Of a stretch of DNA of 64,000 bases, positions 51,211-59,601 are shown in pieces. Under the pieces are notes generated by a model. The model was not told where the DNA came from. It worked only from the letters and a program-made list of their open reading frames with translations, and did not search any database. The position numbers were made by a program, and so were the translations under genes. The stretch's first letter is position 1; each line of letters starts with the position of its first letter. Source of the DNA: an uncultured Eisenbergiella sp. (GTDB lineage: Bacteria; Bacillota; Clostridia; Lachnospirales; Lachnospiraceae); assembly GCA_947630215.1 (NCBI GenBank), contig CANRGX010000008.1, positions 1 through 64,000 of the forward strand. The letters are read 5' to 3'.

Positions 51211-51227
51211 CGTAAAAAAAATGTAAC
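51211..51227 (+). promoter_or_regulatory. WalR-like box upstream of SleB-like gene 2
   Basis: CGTAAA, five A residues, TGTAAC: one mismatch to the WalR consensus TGTWAH-N5-TGTWAH. It starts 12 bases after the -10 element, nearly the same place as the box of the first gene. Confidence 0.5.
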
Positions 51228-51245
51228 TTTTTTTGGGGGTTTACT

Positions 51246-52649
51246 ATGAAAGCGGGAAGGAAGGAAACCGGGAAGAATGCGAGAAATGCGGCATTCTTTG
51301 GGTTCCCAAAAGAGAAGGAAAACAGAACAGGGGCCGTAACTTTCCGGGTCCTGACGGCTGTGGCAGTGCTTGTGCTTACGCTGTCTGGCGGGCAGACTAC
51401 GCTGTGGGCCAAAGCCAGAACACTGTCTTTGGAAAATACGGACGCAGCAGCGCATACGGCGGCCGCAAAGGAAACGGAGCGGGAGACGGAATCCGCTGAA
51501 GGCATAAAACCGCAGGCGGAAACCGAGACGGAAAAAGAGGCGGAGAAGGAAAAAGAGAAGGAAACCCGGGACGCGGAGGACGGGAGCGGGGCGCAGAAGG
51601 CGGAACCGCAGCCAGACAGCGTATCGGGAAACGATCCTTTGGAGCAGAGTCCGGCACAGTCCTGGAATGCCGGCGCGGGTATCGCGGCGCTTTTGGATCA
51701 TCCGAAACCGGCAGAGGAGGAAGCCGGGAGGGGAGATTTGAAAGAGGAACTTCCGGGCAGCCTGGTGATGGCGAACGTGCAGAATGTGCTCAACGTGCGG
51801 CAGGAGCCGTCCGCGGACGCGCCTATCGTAGGATATTTGTACGCGGACTGCGGCGGTACCATTCTGGAAAAGACGGAGGGCTGGACAAAGCTGTCTTCCG
51901 GCGATCTGAAGGGCTGGGCCAGCGATGAGTATCTGCTTTTCGGAGAAGACGCCCGCAAGGCGGCGCAGGATACGGGACGCATGGTGGCTACCACTACCAC
52001 GGGCTCTTTGCGGATCCGGAAAGCACCCTCTCTGGATGCGGGAGTCTATGATCTGCTGGAGGAAGGGGCGGAATACGAAGTGGTGGACGCCCAACAGCTT
52101 GCCTTCAGCGAAGGCACGGAGATTTCCGACGATTGGGTGGCCGTGGATTTTGAGGGCAGGACCGGATATGTCTCCGCGGAGTTTGTGAAGGTGGACTTCG
52201 TCCTGGATCACGGGGAAACGCGGGAAGAAGTGGAACGGCGCGAGGAAGAAAAGCGCCGGGAGCAGGAGACGGCCAACCGGAAGAAGGAAATTGAGACGAC
52301 CATGGCGATGGACGCCTCGGACGCGACTTTGCTGGCCGCCTTGATTCAGTGCGAGGCCGGATCCGACGTCTATGAAGGACAGGTGGCGGTGGGAGCCGTC
52401 GTTATGAACCGCGTGATGAGCAGCGCCTATCCCAATACGATCCGCGATGTGATATTTGCATCCGGGCAGTTTACACCCGCCGGAAGCGGAAAGCTGGGTC
52501 GGGTGATCGCGTCGGGGAATATCTGGGACTCCTGCAAACGCGCGGCGGCGGCCGCGATGGCGGGCGTATCTCCTGTGGGATCGGCCACCAGGTTCAGACG
52601 GGCCGGAAACCGGGAGGGCATTGTCGTCGGACATCACGTGTTCTGGTGA
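51246..52649 (+). CDS. Secreted SleB-like cell-wall hydrolase with two SH3 domains
   Basis: 467 residues. A charged start and membrane/signal segment (about 33-55, VTFRVLTAVAVLVLTLSGGQ) suggest export. An acidic low-complexity part (about 60-165), two SH3b domains (about 170-225: NVLNVRQEPSADAPIVG; about 248-315: GSLRIRKAPSLDAGVYD), a charged helix (about 325-350) and the Hydrolase_2 domain (about 356-467) with LLAALIQCEAGSDVYEG and VAVGAVVMNRV, ending GIVVGHHVFW. The CEAG Glu is the predicted catalytic residue. A duplicated, extended sister of the gene at 50048. Confidence 0.87.
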   Translation: MKAGRKETGKNARNAAFFGFPKEKENRTGAVTFRVLTAVAVLVLTLSGGQTTLWAKARTLSLENTDAAAHTAAAKETERETESAEGIKPQAETETEKEAEKEKEKETRDAEDGSGAQKAEPQPDSVSGNDPLEQSPAQSWNAGAGIAALLDHPKPAEEEAGRGDLKEELPGSLVMANVQNVLNVRQEPSADAPIVGYLYADCGGTILEKTEGWTKLSSGDLKGWASDEYLLFGEDARKAAQDTGRMVATTTTGSLRIRKAPSLDAGVYDLLEEGAEYEVVDAQQLAFSEGTEISDDWVAVDFEGRTGYVSAEFVKVDFVLDHGETREEVERREEEKRREQETANRKKEIETTMAMDASDATLLAALIQCEAGSDVYEGQVAVGAVVMNRVMSSAYPNTIRDVIFASGQFTPAGSGKLGRVIASGNIWDSCKRAAAAAMAGVSPVGSATRFRRAGNREGIVVGHHVFW

Positions 52650-52750
52650 AAAAAACGGCAGGACAGAGATTCTTATTTTGAAAATAAATTGAAATTCCGC
52701 ACATAATATAGTATGATAGTAGCAGGTTGGAGGAAAGGGGGCATCCGGCG

Positions 52751-53185
52751 ATGAACGAGGTGTTGGCATGGACCATCCTGCTGGTGGTGCTGGTCCTGGT
52801 AGAACTTGCTACAATGGGTCTGACGACGATCTGGTTTGCTGCCGGCGCTCTGGCGGCACTGATTGCCGCCGCGTGCAACGCGCCGCTTTTTGTCCAGATT
52901 GCGCTGTTTTTGGCGGTGTCGGTGCTCACGCTTGTGTTCACCAGACCCATTGCCATGCGGTATTTTAACACGGGACGCACGAGAACCAACGTGCAGAGCC
53001 TGATCGGCCAAAAGGGGATTGTGACCGGAGAGATCGACAACTTAAAGGGCAGCGGCCAGGTGACGTTGAACGGGATGGAGTGGACGGCCCGTTCCGGCGC
53101 AGAGGACTGTGTGATACCGGAGGGCAGCGTTGTCATTGTCAGACGGATCGACGGCGTCAAACTCATTGTTGACAGGGAGGGTTAA
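52751..53185 (+). CDS. NfeD-like membrane protein
   Basis: 144 residues from ATG 52751 after GGAAAGGGGG. Two hydrophobic segments (about 4-27 and 30-65) are followed by an OB-fold tail: LIGQKGIVTGEIDNLKGSGQVTLNG and EGSVVIVRRIDGVKLIV, the NfeD/YuaF C-terminal form. NfeD proteins work with stomatin-type proteins in lipid microdomains. The SPFH gene follows four bases later, as expected. Confidence 0.88.
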   Translation: MNEVLAWTILLVVLVLVELATMGLTTIWFAAGALAALIAAACNAPLFVQIALFLAVSVLTLVFTRPIAMRYFNTGRTRTNVQSLIGQKGIVTGEIDNLKGSGQVTLNGMEWTARSGAEDCVIPEGSVVIVRRIDGVKLIVDREG

Positions 53186-53188
53186 GTT

Positions 53189-54112
53189 ATGTTTGGATTG
53201 GTTATTTTTGTTTTCCTGATTTTTGCGGTCGTGATTGTCGCGTCCTGCATTAAGATCGTGCCGCAGGCCCAGGCCTATGTGGTGGAACGGCTCGGCGCCT
53301 ATCAGGGCACCTGGGACGTGGGTCTGCATTTCAAGCTGCCGGTGGTTGACCGGGTGGCCAAGCGCGTCGCTTTGAAAGAGCAGGTGGCGGACTTCCCGCC
53401 GCAGCCGGTGATCACAAAGGATAACGTGACGATGCGGATCGATACGGTGGTATTTTTCCAGATCACGGATCCCAAGCTGTTTACCTACGGCGTGGAAAAT
53501 CCCATCATGGCGATTGAAAATCTGACGGCCACCACGCTGCGCAATATCATCGGCGACCTGGAGCTGGATCAGACGCTGACCTCCAGAGAGACGATCAATG
53601 CCAAGATGCGCGCATCTTTGGATATTGCCACCGACCCGTGGGGAATCAAGGTGAACCGCGTAGAGCTCAAGAATATCATTCCTCCCGCAGCCATTCAGGA
53701 CGCCATGGAAAAGCAGATGAAGGCGGAGCGCGAGAGAAGAGAAGCGATCCTGCGCGCCGAGGGCGAAAAGAAGTCCACTATTCTGGTGGCAGAAGGAAAG
53801 AAGGAATCCGCGATTCTGGAAGCGGAGGCGGAGAAGCAGTCCGCGATCCTGCGTGCCGAGGCGCAGAAAGAAAAGATGATCCGGGAAGCGGAAGGTGAAG
53901 CGGAAGCGATTCTGAAGGTGCAGAGAGCTACGGCGGACGGCCTTCGCTTTATCCGGGAAGCGGGGGCGGATGATTCCGTCCTGAAGCTGAAGAGCCTGGA
54001 GACCTTTGAAAAGGTGGCGGACGGCCAGTCCACCAAGATTATCATCCCTTCCGAGATACAGAATATGGCAGGGGTGCTTGCCAGCGCAAAGGAACTTTTG
54101 AAGGAGAACTGA
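53189..54112 (+). CDS. SPFH/Band 7 (stomatin-like) protein
   Basis: 307 residues, GGGAGGG before the ATG. One N-terminal membrane helix (1-24), the SPFH domain (about 25-200) with KIVPQAQAYVVERLGAYQGT and ITKDNVTMRIDTVVFFQI, then a long Ala/Glu/Lys helix (about 175-245) of AEGEKKS-type repeats and a C-terminal helix. Closest in design to the stomatin/paraslipin type. Paired with NfeD it should organise a membrane microdomain. Confidence 0.92.
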   Translation: MFGLVIFVFLIFAVVIVASCIKIVPQAQAYVVERLGAYQGTWDVGLHFKLPVVDRVAKRVALKEQVADFPPQPVITKDNVTMRIDTVVFFQITDPKLFTYGVENPIMAIENLTATTLRNIIGDLELDQTLTSRETINAKMRASLDIATDPWGIKVNRVELKNIIPPAAIQDAMEKQMKAERERREAILRAEGEKKSTILVAEGKKESAILEAEAEKQSAILRAEAQKEKMIREAEGEAEAILKVQRATADGLRFIREAGADDSVLKLKSLETFEKVADGQSTKIIIPSEIQNMAGVLASAKELLKEN

Positions 54113-54320
54113 CCCTGCCAAACGGCAGAGAAAACCGGACAGAGATGGAAAAACGTGAGGACGCTACGGAAAACGGGGCGTCCGTCGTTCACAGGATGGC
54201 CCGCAGTGCGGGCCATCGGTTGTTCCGGCCCTAAAGGGGCAAAAACGCATCTGATTGCCGGTGCAGGGGAAACACATGAGAGGAAGGGGCTGTGACAGGC
54301 CCGGTGTTTGGAGGCAAAGT
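54113..54320 (+). other. Structured leader region before argF with two hairpins
   Basis: GGACGC and GCGTCC arms (about 54154-54182) and a perfect ten-pair hairpin GATGGCCCGC-AGT-GCGGGCCATC (54195-54217) stand in this 208-base gap. The second is followed by GGTTGTTCC, a weak T-tract, so it may be the terminator of the NfeD-SPFH pair. No ArgR box or T-box motif was identified. Confidence 0.5.
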
Positions 54321-55322
54321 ATGAATCTGACAGGACGTAATTTCTTGAAACTGCTGGACTATACGCCGGAAGAAATCGCCTATCTGCTCGAACTGGCGGC
54401 AAAGCTGAAAGCGCTGAAGAAGGCGGGCGTGCGGGTGGATACGCTGCGCGGCAAAAACGTGGCGCTGATCTTTGAGAAAACCAGCACCAGGACGAGAAGT
54501 TCCTTTGAAGTGGCGGCGTATGATCTGGGCATGGGAAGTACCTATCTGGATCCGGCCAGTTCCCAGATCGGCAAGAAGGAGAGCATCCGGGATACGGCAC
54601 GGGTTCTGGGACGGATCTACGACGGCATCGAATACCGGGGCTTTGAACAGGAGATCGTGGAAGAACTGGCGGCCTATGCGGGCGTGCCGGTGTGGAACGG
54701 TCTGACCAATGAATTTCACCCCACGCAGATGCTGGCGGATCTGTTGACCATACAGGAGCATCTGGGACGGATAAAGGGCGTAAAGCTGGTCTATATGGGG
54801 GATGCCCGCTATAATATGGGCAACTCCTATATGGTGGTATGCGCAAAGATGGGAATGCACTTTACGGCCTGCGCCCCCGAAAAATATTTTCCGGATCCGT
54901 CGCTGGTAGAGCAGTGCCGTCAGATCGCGGCCCGGACAGGCGGCAGTATCACTCTGACCGAGGACGTGAAGGCCGGCACCCGGGGGGCGGATGTGATCTG
55001 CACGGACGTATGGGTTTCCATGGGAGAACCGGATGCGGTCTGGAGGGAACGGATAGAAGATCTGCGGCCCTATCAGGTGAACCGCAGCGTGATGGAGAAT
55101 GCGGGCAACGCGATTTTTATGCACTGTCTGCCCTCTTTCCACGATTTGAATACCAAGATCGGCAAGGAGATCGGAGAGCGCTTCGGCATTTCCGAAATGG
55201 AAGTGACGGACGAGGTGTTTGAGTCCGGCGCGTCCGTGGTATTCGACGAGGCGGAGAACCGGATGCATACCATCAAGGCCGTGATGGCCGCTACGCTGGG
55301 CTGGAAAGAAAAAGAAGCATGA
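54321..55322 (+). CDS. argF: Ornithine carbamoyltransferase
   Basis: 333 residues from ATG 54321, preceded by GGAGG; the frame upstream lacks a site. Carbamoyl-phosphate motif [33 protein letters not shown] and the ornithine/citrulline part [12 protein letters not shown] and HCLPSFHD are all in place (the last usually reads HCLPAFHD). It makes citrulline in the arginine pathway, or runs in reverse in catabolism. The following birA start overlaps its stop. Confidence 0.95.
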   Translation: MNLTGRNFLKLLDYTPEEIAYLLELAAKLKALKKAGVRVDTLRGKNVALIFEKTSTRTRSSFEVAAYDLGMGSTYLDPASSQIGKKESIRDTARVLGRIYDGIEYRGFEQEIVEELAAYAGVPVWNGLTNEFHPTQMLADLLTIQEHLGRIKGVKLVYMGDARYNMGNSYMVVCAKMGMHFTACAPEKYFPDPSLVEQCRQIAARTGGSITLTEDVKAGTRGADVICTDVWVSMGEPDAVWRERIEDLRPYQVNRSVMENAGNAIFMHCLPSFHDLNTKIGKEIGERFGISEMEVTDEVFESGASVVFDEAENRMHTIKAVMAATLGWKEKEA

Positions 55323-56110
55323 TAGAACGGGAAAAGCTGGAACCGCTGCTGCGCGGGCATTCCATCGGCTCTCAGATCGTCTGTCTGGAGGAGACCGATT
55401 CCACCAATCTGGAAATCTGCCGCAGACGCGCCGGGGGAGCCGGACACGGCCTGCTTGTGACTGCGGAAAAGCAGAATGCGGGAAAAGGCAGGCGGGGACG
55501 AACCTGGGTTTCAAATCCGGAGGGCAATCTGTATTTCAGCCTGCTTCTCTGTCCGTCCCTGGAGGTATCGGACGCTTCCCTGCTGACCCCTCTGATGGCC
55601 ATGGCGGTATGCGCTGCCGTGCGGGAGAACGGAGTGGAAGCCGGGATCAAATGGCCCAACGATGTGGTGGCTGACGGCAGGAAACTCTGCGGGATTCTGA
55701 CGGAACTTTTTTTGGAAAACGACGGCTTCTATGTGGTGATCGGAACGGGAATCAACGTCAACCAGACCGCTTTTTTGCAGGAACTGGGCGCGCGTGCCAC
55801 CTCCCTGTATGAACAGGCGGGACACTTTTTTGACCGGGAAAGGCTGCTGGCGCGGGTGCTTCTTCTTTTCGAGGGATATTATGAAAAGGTTTTAAAGGAG
55901 CATAGCCTGGCCGGACTTCGGGAAGAATATGAAGCACATCTGCTCAACCAGAACGCGGCCGTGGAGGTACTGGATCCCAAGGGCGCCTGGAAGGGTGTGG
56001 CGCTGGGGATTGACGACGGCGGGGAGCTGCTGGTACGCCGGGAAGACGGACGCGTGGAGACTGTGTACGCCGGGGAAGTGTCTGTGAGAGGAATTTACGG
56101 TTATGTCTGA
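55319..56110 (+). CDS. birA: Biotin-[acetyl-CoA-carboxylase] ligase, monofunctional
   Basis: 263 residues, ATG overlapping the argF stop (ATGA). [16 protein letters not shown], the ATP/biotin loop [38 protein letters not shown] and GTGINVNQ are BirA motifs; the C-terminal SH3-like domain is at about 215-263. It lacks the N-terminal HTH domain, so it only attaches biotin and is not a repressor. Confidence 0.93.
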   Translation: MIEREKLEPLLRGHSIGSQIVCLEETDSTNLEICRRRAGGAGHGLLVTAEKQNAGKGRRGRTWVSNPEGNLYFSLLLCPSLEVSDASLLTPLMAMAVCAAVRENGVEAGIKWPNDVVADGRKLCGILTELFLENDGFYVVIGTGINVNQTAFLQELGARATSLYEQAGHFFDRERLLARVLLLFEGYYEKVLKEHSLAGLREEYEAHLLNQNAAVEVLDPKGAWKGVALGIDDGGELLVRREDGRVETVYAGEVSVRGIYGYV

Positions 56111-56459
56111 AAAGGCCCAAAAGCGGGAGCGGATCGTGCTCTGCGGCGCAAACGCCTATGAGAAGAAATATTATTTCAACGAAAGATTCAAGGGAATCCC
56201 CCAGTCCATACAGGAGGAACTGCACATCATCTGCGTCCTTTTTACCGCCGAGGTAGGAGGGATTTTTACTATCGTATTCGAGCCGGACGGGACGCTGGCT
56301 TTTGAAACGAATGCGGCGGAGGACGATATTTTATACGACGAGGTATCCAGCGGCCTGCTGGTGGGGGAAATCCGGCGCAACAGACAGGAAATGCTGGAGT
56401 CTTTGAGCCTGTACTATAAGGTGTTTATTCTGCATGAGGAAATTTCCGATTTGCTGTAG
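56103..56459 (+). CDS. DUF6145-like conserved protein
   Basis: 118 residues; its ATG overlaps the birA end by eight bases. VLCGANAYEKKYYFNERFKG and IPQSIQEELHIICVLFTAEVGGIFTI, then FEPDGTLAFETNAAEDD and GEIRRNRQEMLESLSLYYKV, are a pattern of small proteins limited to Lachnospiraceae and relatives (DUF6145-like). No known function and no membrane segment. Its fixed place next to birA and coaX suggests a house role. Confidence 0.7.
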   Translation: MSEKAQKRERIVLCGANAYEKKYYFNERFKGIPQSIQEELHIICVLFTAEVGGIFTIVFEPDGTLAFETNAAEDDILYDEVSSGLLVGEIRRNRQEMLESLSLYYKVFILHEEISDLL

Positions 56460-56474
56460 GAGGGAAACGGGACA

Positions 56475-57248
56475 ATGTTACTGGCGGCCGATGTGGGAAA
56501 TACAAATATTACGTTCGGGGTATTTGCGGGAAAGCGGCTGATGACCACCTTCCGCATGATGACAAAGACGCCCCGTACCTCGGACGAGTACGGGATCGGC
56601 CTGCGGGAGCTGCTGCGCAGCAACCAGGTGGACGCGGCCGCGATCCGGGGCGCGATTGTCGCCAGCGTGGTGCCGAATGTGATGCACGCGCTGATCGGGG
56701 CGATCCGCCGGTATTTGAACATCGAACCGCTCATCGTCAGCGCCGGCATTAAGACCGGCATCCGGATCACGGCGGAAAATCCTAAGGAGATCGGGCCGGA
56801 TCGCATTGTGGATGTGGTGGCGGCCTACGAAAAATACGGCGGGCCGGTGCTGATTCTGGATTTCGGGACGGCCACCACCTATGATCTGGTGACGGAGGAC
56901 GGCAGGTTCGGCGTGGGGATCACGGCGCCCGGTATCCGGATCTGCGCGGAAGCGCTCTGGGGAGCGGCGGCGAAGCTGCCGGAGATCGAGATCAAAAAAC
57001 CGGCCAGTATCCTGGCCCGCGAAACCGTTTCCAGTATGCAGGCCGGACTGGTTTACGGGCAGATCGGACAGACCGAGTATATTGTCCGACAGATGAAAAA
57101 GGAAACGGGATATGAGAACCTGAAGGTGGTGGCCACCGGCGGACTGGGACGGATCATCGCGGACGAAACGGACGCGATTGACGTATACGACAGTACGCTG
57201 ACGATGGAAGGCCTGCGGATTTTATACGAAAAGAACAGGAAGGCGTGA
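56475..57248 (+). CDS. coaX: Type III pantothenate kinase
   Basis: 257 residues; AGGAGGG before the [21 protein letters not shown] is the ASKHA phosphate loop, [11 protein letters not shown] and [20 protein letters not shown], and [12 protein letters not shown] with a catalytic Asp, and a late [10 protein letters not shown] are CoaX motifs. It phosphorylates pantothenate in the first step of CoA synthesis. It stands beside birA, a common Firmicutes arrangement. Confidence 0.94.
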   Translation: MLLAADVGNTNITFGVFAGKRLMTTFRMMTKTPRTSDEYGIGLRELLRSNQVDAAAIRGAIVASVVPNVMHALIGAIRRYLNIEPLIVSAGIKTGIRITAENPKEIGPDRIVDVVAAYEKYGGPVLILDFGTATTYDLVTEDGRFGVGITAPGIRICAEALWGAAAKLPEIEIKKPASILARETVSSMQAGLVYGQIGQTEYIVRQMKKETGYENLKVVATGGLGRIIADETDAIDVYDSTLTMEGLRILYEKNRKA

Positions 57249-57250
57249 CC

Positions 57251-58249
57251 ATGGCCCAGCTTTCGATAGGCGGCGTCCGGCTTGAAAATCAGGTGATTCT
57301 GGCTCCAATGGCAGGTGTGAGCGACCTGCCATTTCGTTTGCTGTGCCATGAGCAGGGAGCGGGGATGGTCTGTACGGAAATGATCAGCGCCAAGGCCATC
57401 TTTTATCACAATAAAAATACGGAGGAGCTCCTTGCGATCCACCCGGAGGAGGGACCGGTATCCCTGCAGCTTTTCGGATCCGATCCGGAAACGGTCAGTG
57501 AAATGGCAAAGCGGATTGAAGAACGTCCTTTTTCCGTGCTGGATTTGAACATGGGCTGTCCGGTGCCCAAGGTGGTCAACAACGGCGAGGGCTGCGCCCT
57601 GATGAAAAACCCGGTTCTGGCCGGCGCCATCATCGAAAAAACGGCGCGGGCCATTCAAAAGCCGGTGACGGTGAAGATCCGCAAGGGCTTTGACGAAGCG
57701 CACTGCAATGCGGTAGAGATTGCCAGGATTGCCCAGGAATCCGGCGCGGCAGCCGTGGCGGTGCACGGCCGGACGAGAGAACAGTATTATTCCGGAAAGG
57801 CGGACTGGGACATCATCGCCCAGGTGAAGGCCGCCGTGCATATCCCGGTTCTGGGAAACGGGGATGTGACAGATCCGGCGTCCGCAAGGCGGATGCTGGA
57901 ACAGACCGGATGCGACGGCATTTTGATCGGCCGGGCCGCACAGGGAAATCCCTGGATTTTCCGGCAGATTACGGCGGCGCTGGCAGGAGAGGAACTGCCC
58001 TCCGGGCTGCCCTCTGGGCTGCCCCCCGGGCCGGATCGGAGGGAGCGGTACGACATGATTTTACGGCACGCGCGGCTGGAGGCCGCTTACAAGGGGGAAC
58101 GCGTGGCCGTGCGGGAAATGCGCAAGCACATGGCCTGGTACACCGCCGGCCTGCCCCATTCCTCCGCCATGCGCCGGCGGATCAACGAAATGGAAACGAT
58201 GGAACAGCTGGCCGACGGGATGGCGGAACTGCTGCTGGGCGAAGCATGA
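57251..58249 (+). CDS. tRNA-dihydrouridine synthase, DusB type
   Basis: 332 residues from ATG 57251, two bases after the coaX stop, with AGGAAGG upstream. APMAGVSDLPFRLLCHEQGA is the FMN-barrel start, VSLQLFGSDPETVSEMAKRI, LDLNMGCPVPKVVNNGEGCALM with the catalytic Cys, and VTVKIRKGF and AVHGRTREQYY follow. It reduces a uridine in tRNA. The C-terminal helical domain (about 245-332) is complete. Confidence 0.92.
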   Translation: MAQLSIGGVRLENQVILAPMAGVSDLPFRLLCHEQGAGMVCTEMISAKAIFYHNKNTEELLAIHPEEGPVSLQLFGSDPETVSEMAKRIEERPFSVLDLNMGCPVPKVVNNGEGCALMKNPVLAGAIIEKTARAIQKPVTVKIRKGFDEAHCNAVEIARIAQESGAAAVAVHGRTREQYYSGKADWDIIAQVKAAVHIPVLGNGDVTDPASARRMLEQTGCDGILIGRAAQGNPWIFRQITAALAGEELPSGLPSGLPPGPDRRERYDMILRHARLEAAYKGERVAVREMRKHMAWYTAGLPHSSAMRRRINEMETMEQLADGMAELLLGEA

Positions 58250-58277
58250 TCCGGGCGGCGCAGGCATAGATTTTATC

Positions 58278-59036
58278 ATGCAAACCATCCACTATTTTAT
58301 GTCGGACACCGGAAAACAGAAGGAGGACACGCGGCCGCGGGAGACGAGCTTTTTGTGGCAGGACGGACGCGTCTGTCTGCATACCGTCCCCTCCGAATGG
58401 CTCCTTATGCCCAGAGGGGAGGAAAAGGAAAACAGACAGCGCATACGGGAGCGCTTTTTTGGACGCAGGGAAAACGGCCCAGAGAGACTGAAACGGTACG
58501 TAAAGGATACCCTGCCGGAGGACGGCCAGGTCTGGCTTGCGCCGGAACTGGATTCCTTTTTTGACGGATATGAAAGTCCGCTGCCGGAACCGGAGCTGGC
58601 GGCTTTTCTCCTCCGGCGGCAGCCGTTTCGGGAAATTCTGATCCTGCTGACGGACGAATCGGATCGGATGCGGATGAGATGGTGGCAGGAGCGCTTTCTG
58701 GAAGAATGCTTTTTTGATTTGAACGGTCTGTATCTGGTGGGCGCAGGGGAAACGGCCCTGGAGGAATTTTGCGGCTGGCTGTATGCGCAGAGCGGTCTTC
58801 CTGCCTGTGTGACGGAAGCCTTTCCGGATACCGACGGCAGGAAAACGGCGGTGGTGGATCTGCGGTTTCACACACGTCCGCCCTTTCGGGAGCTGGCGTC
58901 CGGAAGCATTTATCTGGATTTGACATCGGGGGCCCAAAAGCAGCGGCTTCTGGGAGAAAAAAGACGGGACATTTCCTATGTCTCGGCCCGAAATTACCTT
59001 GACACTGTCTTTAAAGCAAGGTATAATGCCATTTGA
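58278..59036 (+). CDS. Conserved protein of unknown function
   Basis: 252 residues. No strong ribosome site is seen, so the start is the least sure part. The sequence has protein-like character throughout: ETSFLWQDGRVCLHTVPSEW, PEPELAAFLLRRQPFREILI, DESDRMRMRWWQERFLEECF and AVVDLRFHTRPPFRELASGS. It is acidic with many Arg and Trp, cytosolic, without known motifs. Its 3' end holds the greA promoter. I recognise no family; I would guess a lineage-limited protein. Confidence 0.6.
   Translation: MQTIHYFMSDTGKQKEDTRPRETSFLWQDGRVCLHTVPSEWLLMPRGEEKENRQRIRERFFGRRENGPERLKRYVKDTLPEDGQVWLAPELDSFFDGYESPLPEPELAAFLLRRQPFREILILLTDESDRMRMRWWQERFLEECFFDLNGLYLVGAGETALEEFCGWLYAQSGLPACVTEAFPDTDGRKTAVVDLRFHTRPPFRELASGSIYLDLTSGAQKQRLLGEKRRDISYVSARNYLDTVFKARYNAI
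58999..59027 (+). promoter_or_regulatory. Consensus sigma-A promoter of greA inside the upstream gene
   Basis: TTGACA (58999-59004), 17-base spacer, TATAAT (59022-59027), both exact, and partly overlapping the last codons of the preceding gene. A GCCCGC-TTCCT-GCGGGC hairpin lies in the transcript just after (about 59044-59060). Confidence 0.88.
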
Positions 59037-59092
59037 TTAAAGTCGCCCGCTTCCTGCGGGCGCCTACAAAGAGGGACAAAGAGGGTATTGTC

Positions 59093-59575
59093 ATGGAAGA
59101 AAAAAAGAACATTCTGACTTATGAAGGACTGCGCAGGTACGAGGATGAACTGCATCACCTGAAGGTGGTCAGAAGACAGGAAGTGGCGCAGAAAATCAAA
59201 GAAGCCAGAGAACAGGGAGATCTGTCCGAGAACGCCGAATACGATGCGGCCAAGGACGAGCAGAGGGACATTGAAACCAGGATTGAGGAGCTGGAAAAAA
59301 TCCTGAAAAACGCCGAAGTGGTGGTAGAAGACGAGGTGGATCTGGATCGCATCAACATCGGCTGCAAGGTGAAAATTCTGGATTTGGAATATGATGAGGA
59401 GCTGGACTATAAGATCGTGGGTTCCACAGAGGCCAACAGCTTAAAGGGGAAAATCTCCAATGAGTCGCCGGTGGGGAAGGCGCTGATCGGCGCCAAGGTC
59501 GGCGATGTGATAGAGGTGGAGACACACGCCGGCATCCTGAAGTACCGGGTGCTGGAGATTGAGCGTTCCAACTGA
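59093..59575 (+). CDS. greA: Transcription elongation factor GreA
   Basis: 160 residues from ATG 59093, after AAAGAGGG. The N-terminal coiled coil (LTYEGLRRYEDELHHLKVVR, EAREQGDLSENAEYDAAKDE with the two acidic tip residues) and the C-terminal FKBP-like domain (KVKILDLEYDEELDYKIVGS, ISNESPVGKALIGAKVGDV) are standard GreA. It frees arrested RNA polymerase by cleaving backtracked RNA. It is 26 bases from lysS, a common pairing. Confidence 0.97.
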   Translation: MEEKKNILTYEGLRRYEDELHHLKVVRRQEVAQKIKEAREQGDLSENAEYDAAKDEQRDIETRIEELEKILKNAEVVVEDEVDLDRINIGCKVKILDLEYDEELDYKIVGSTEANSLKGKISNESPVGKALIGAKVGDVIEVETHAGILKYRVLEIERSN

Positions 59576-59601
59576 GGAAGGAAACAAAGAGGTAGAAAGA
59601 C

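Noticed and set aside
54113-54320. T-box or ArgR site before argF
   Set aside because: No GGUGGNACCGCG-like antiterminator and no AT-rich ARG-box palindrome were found.
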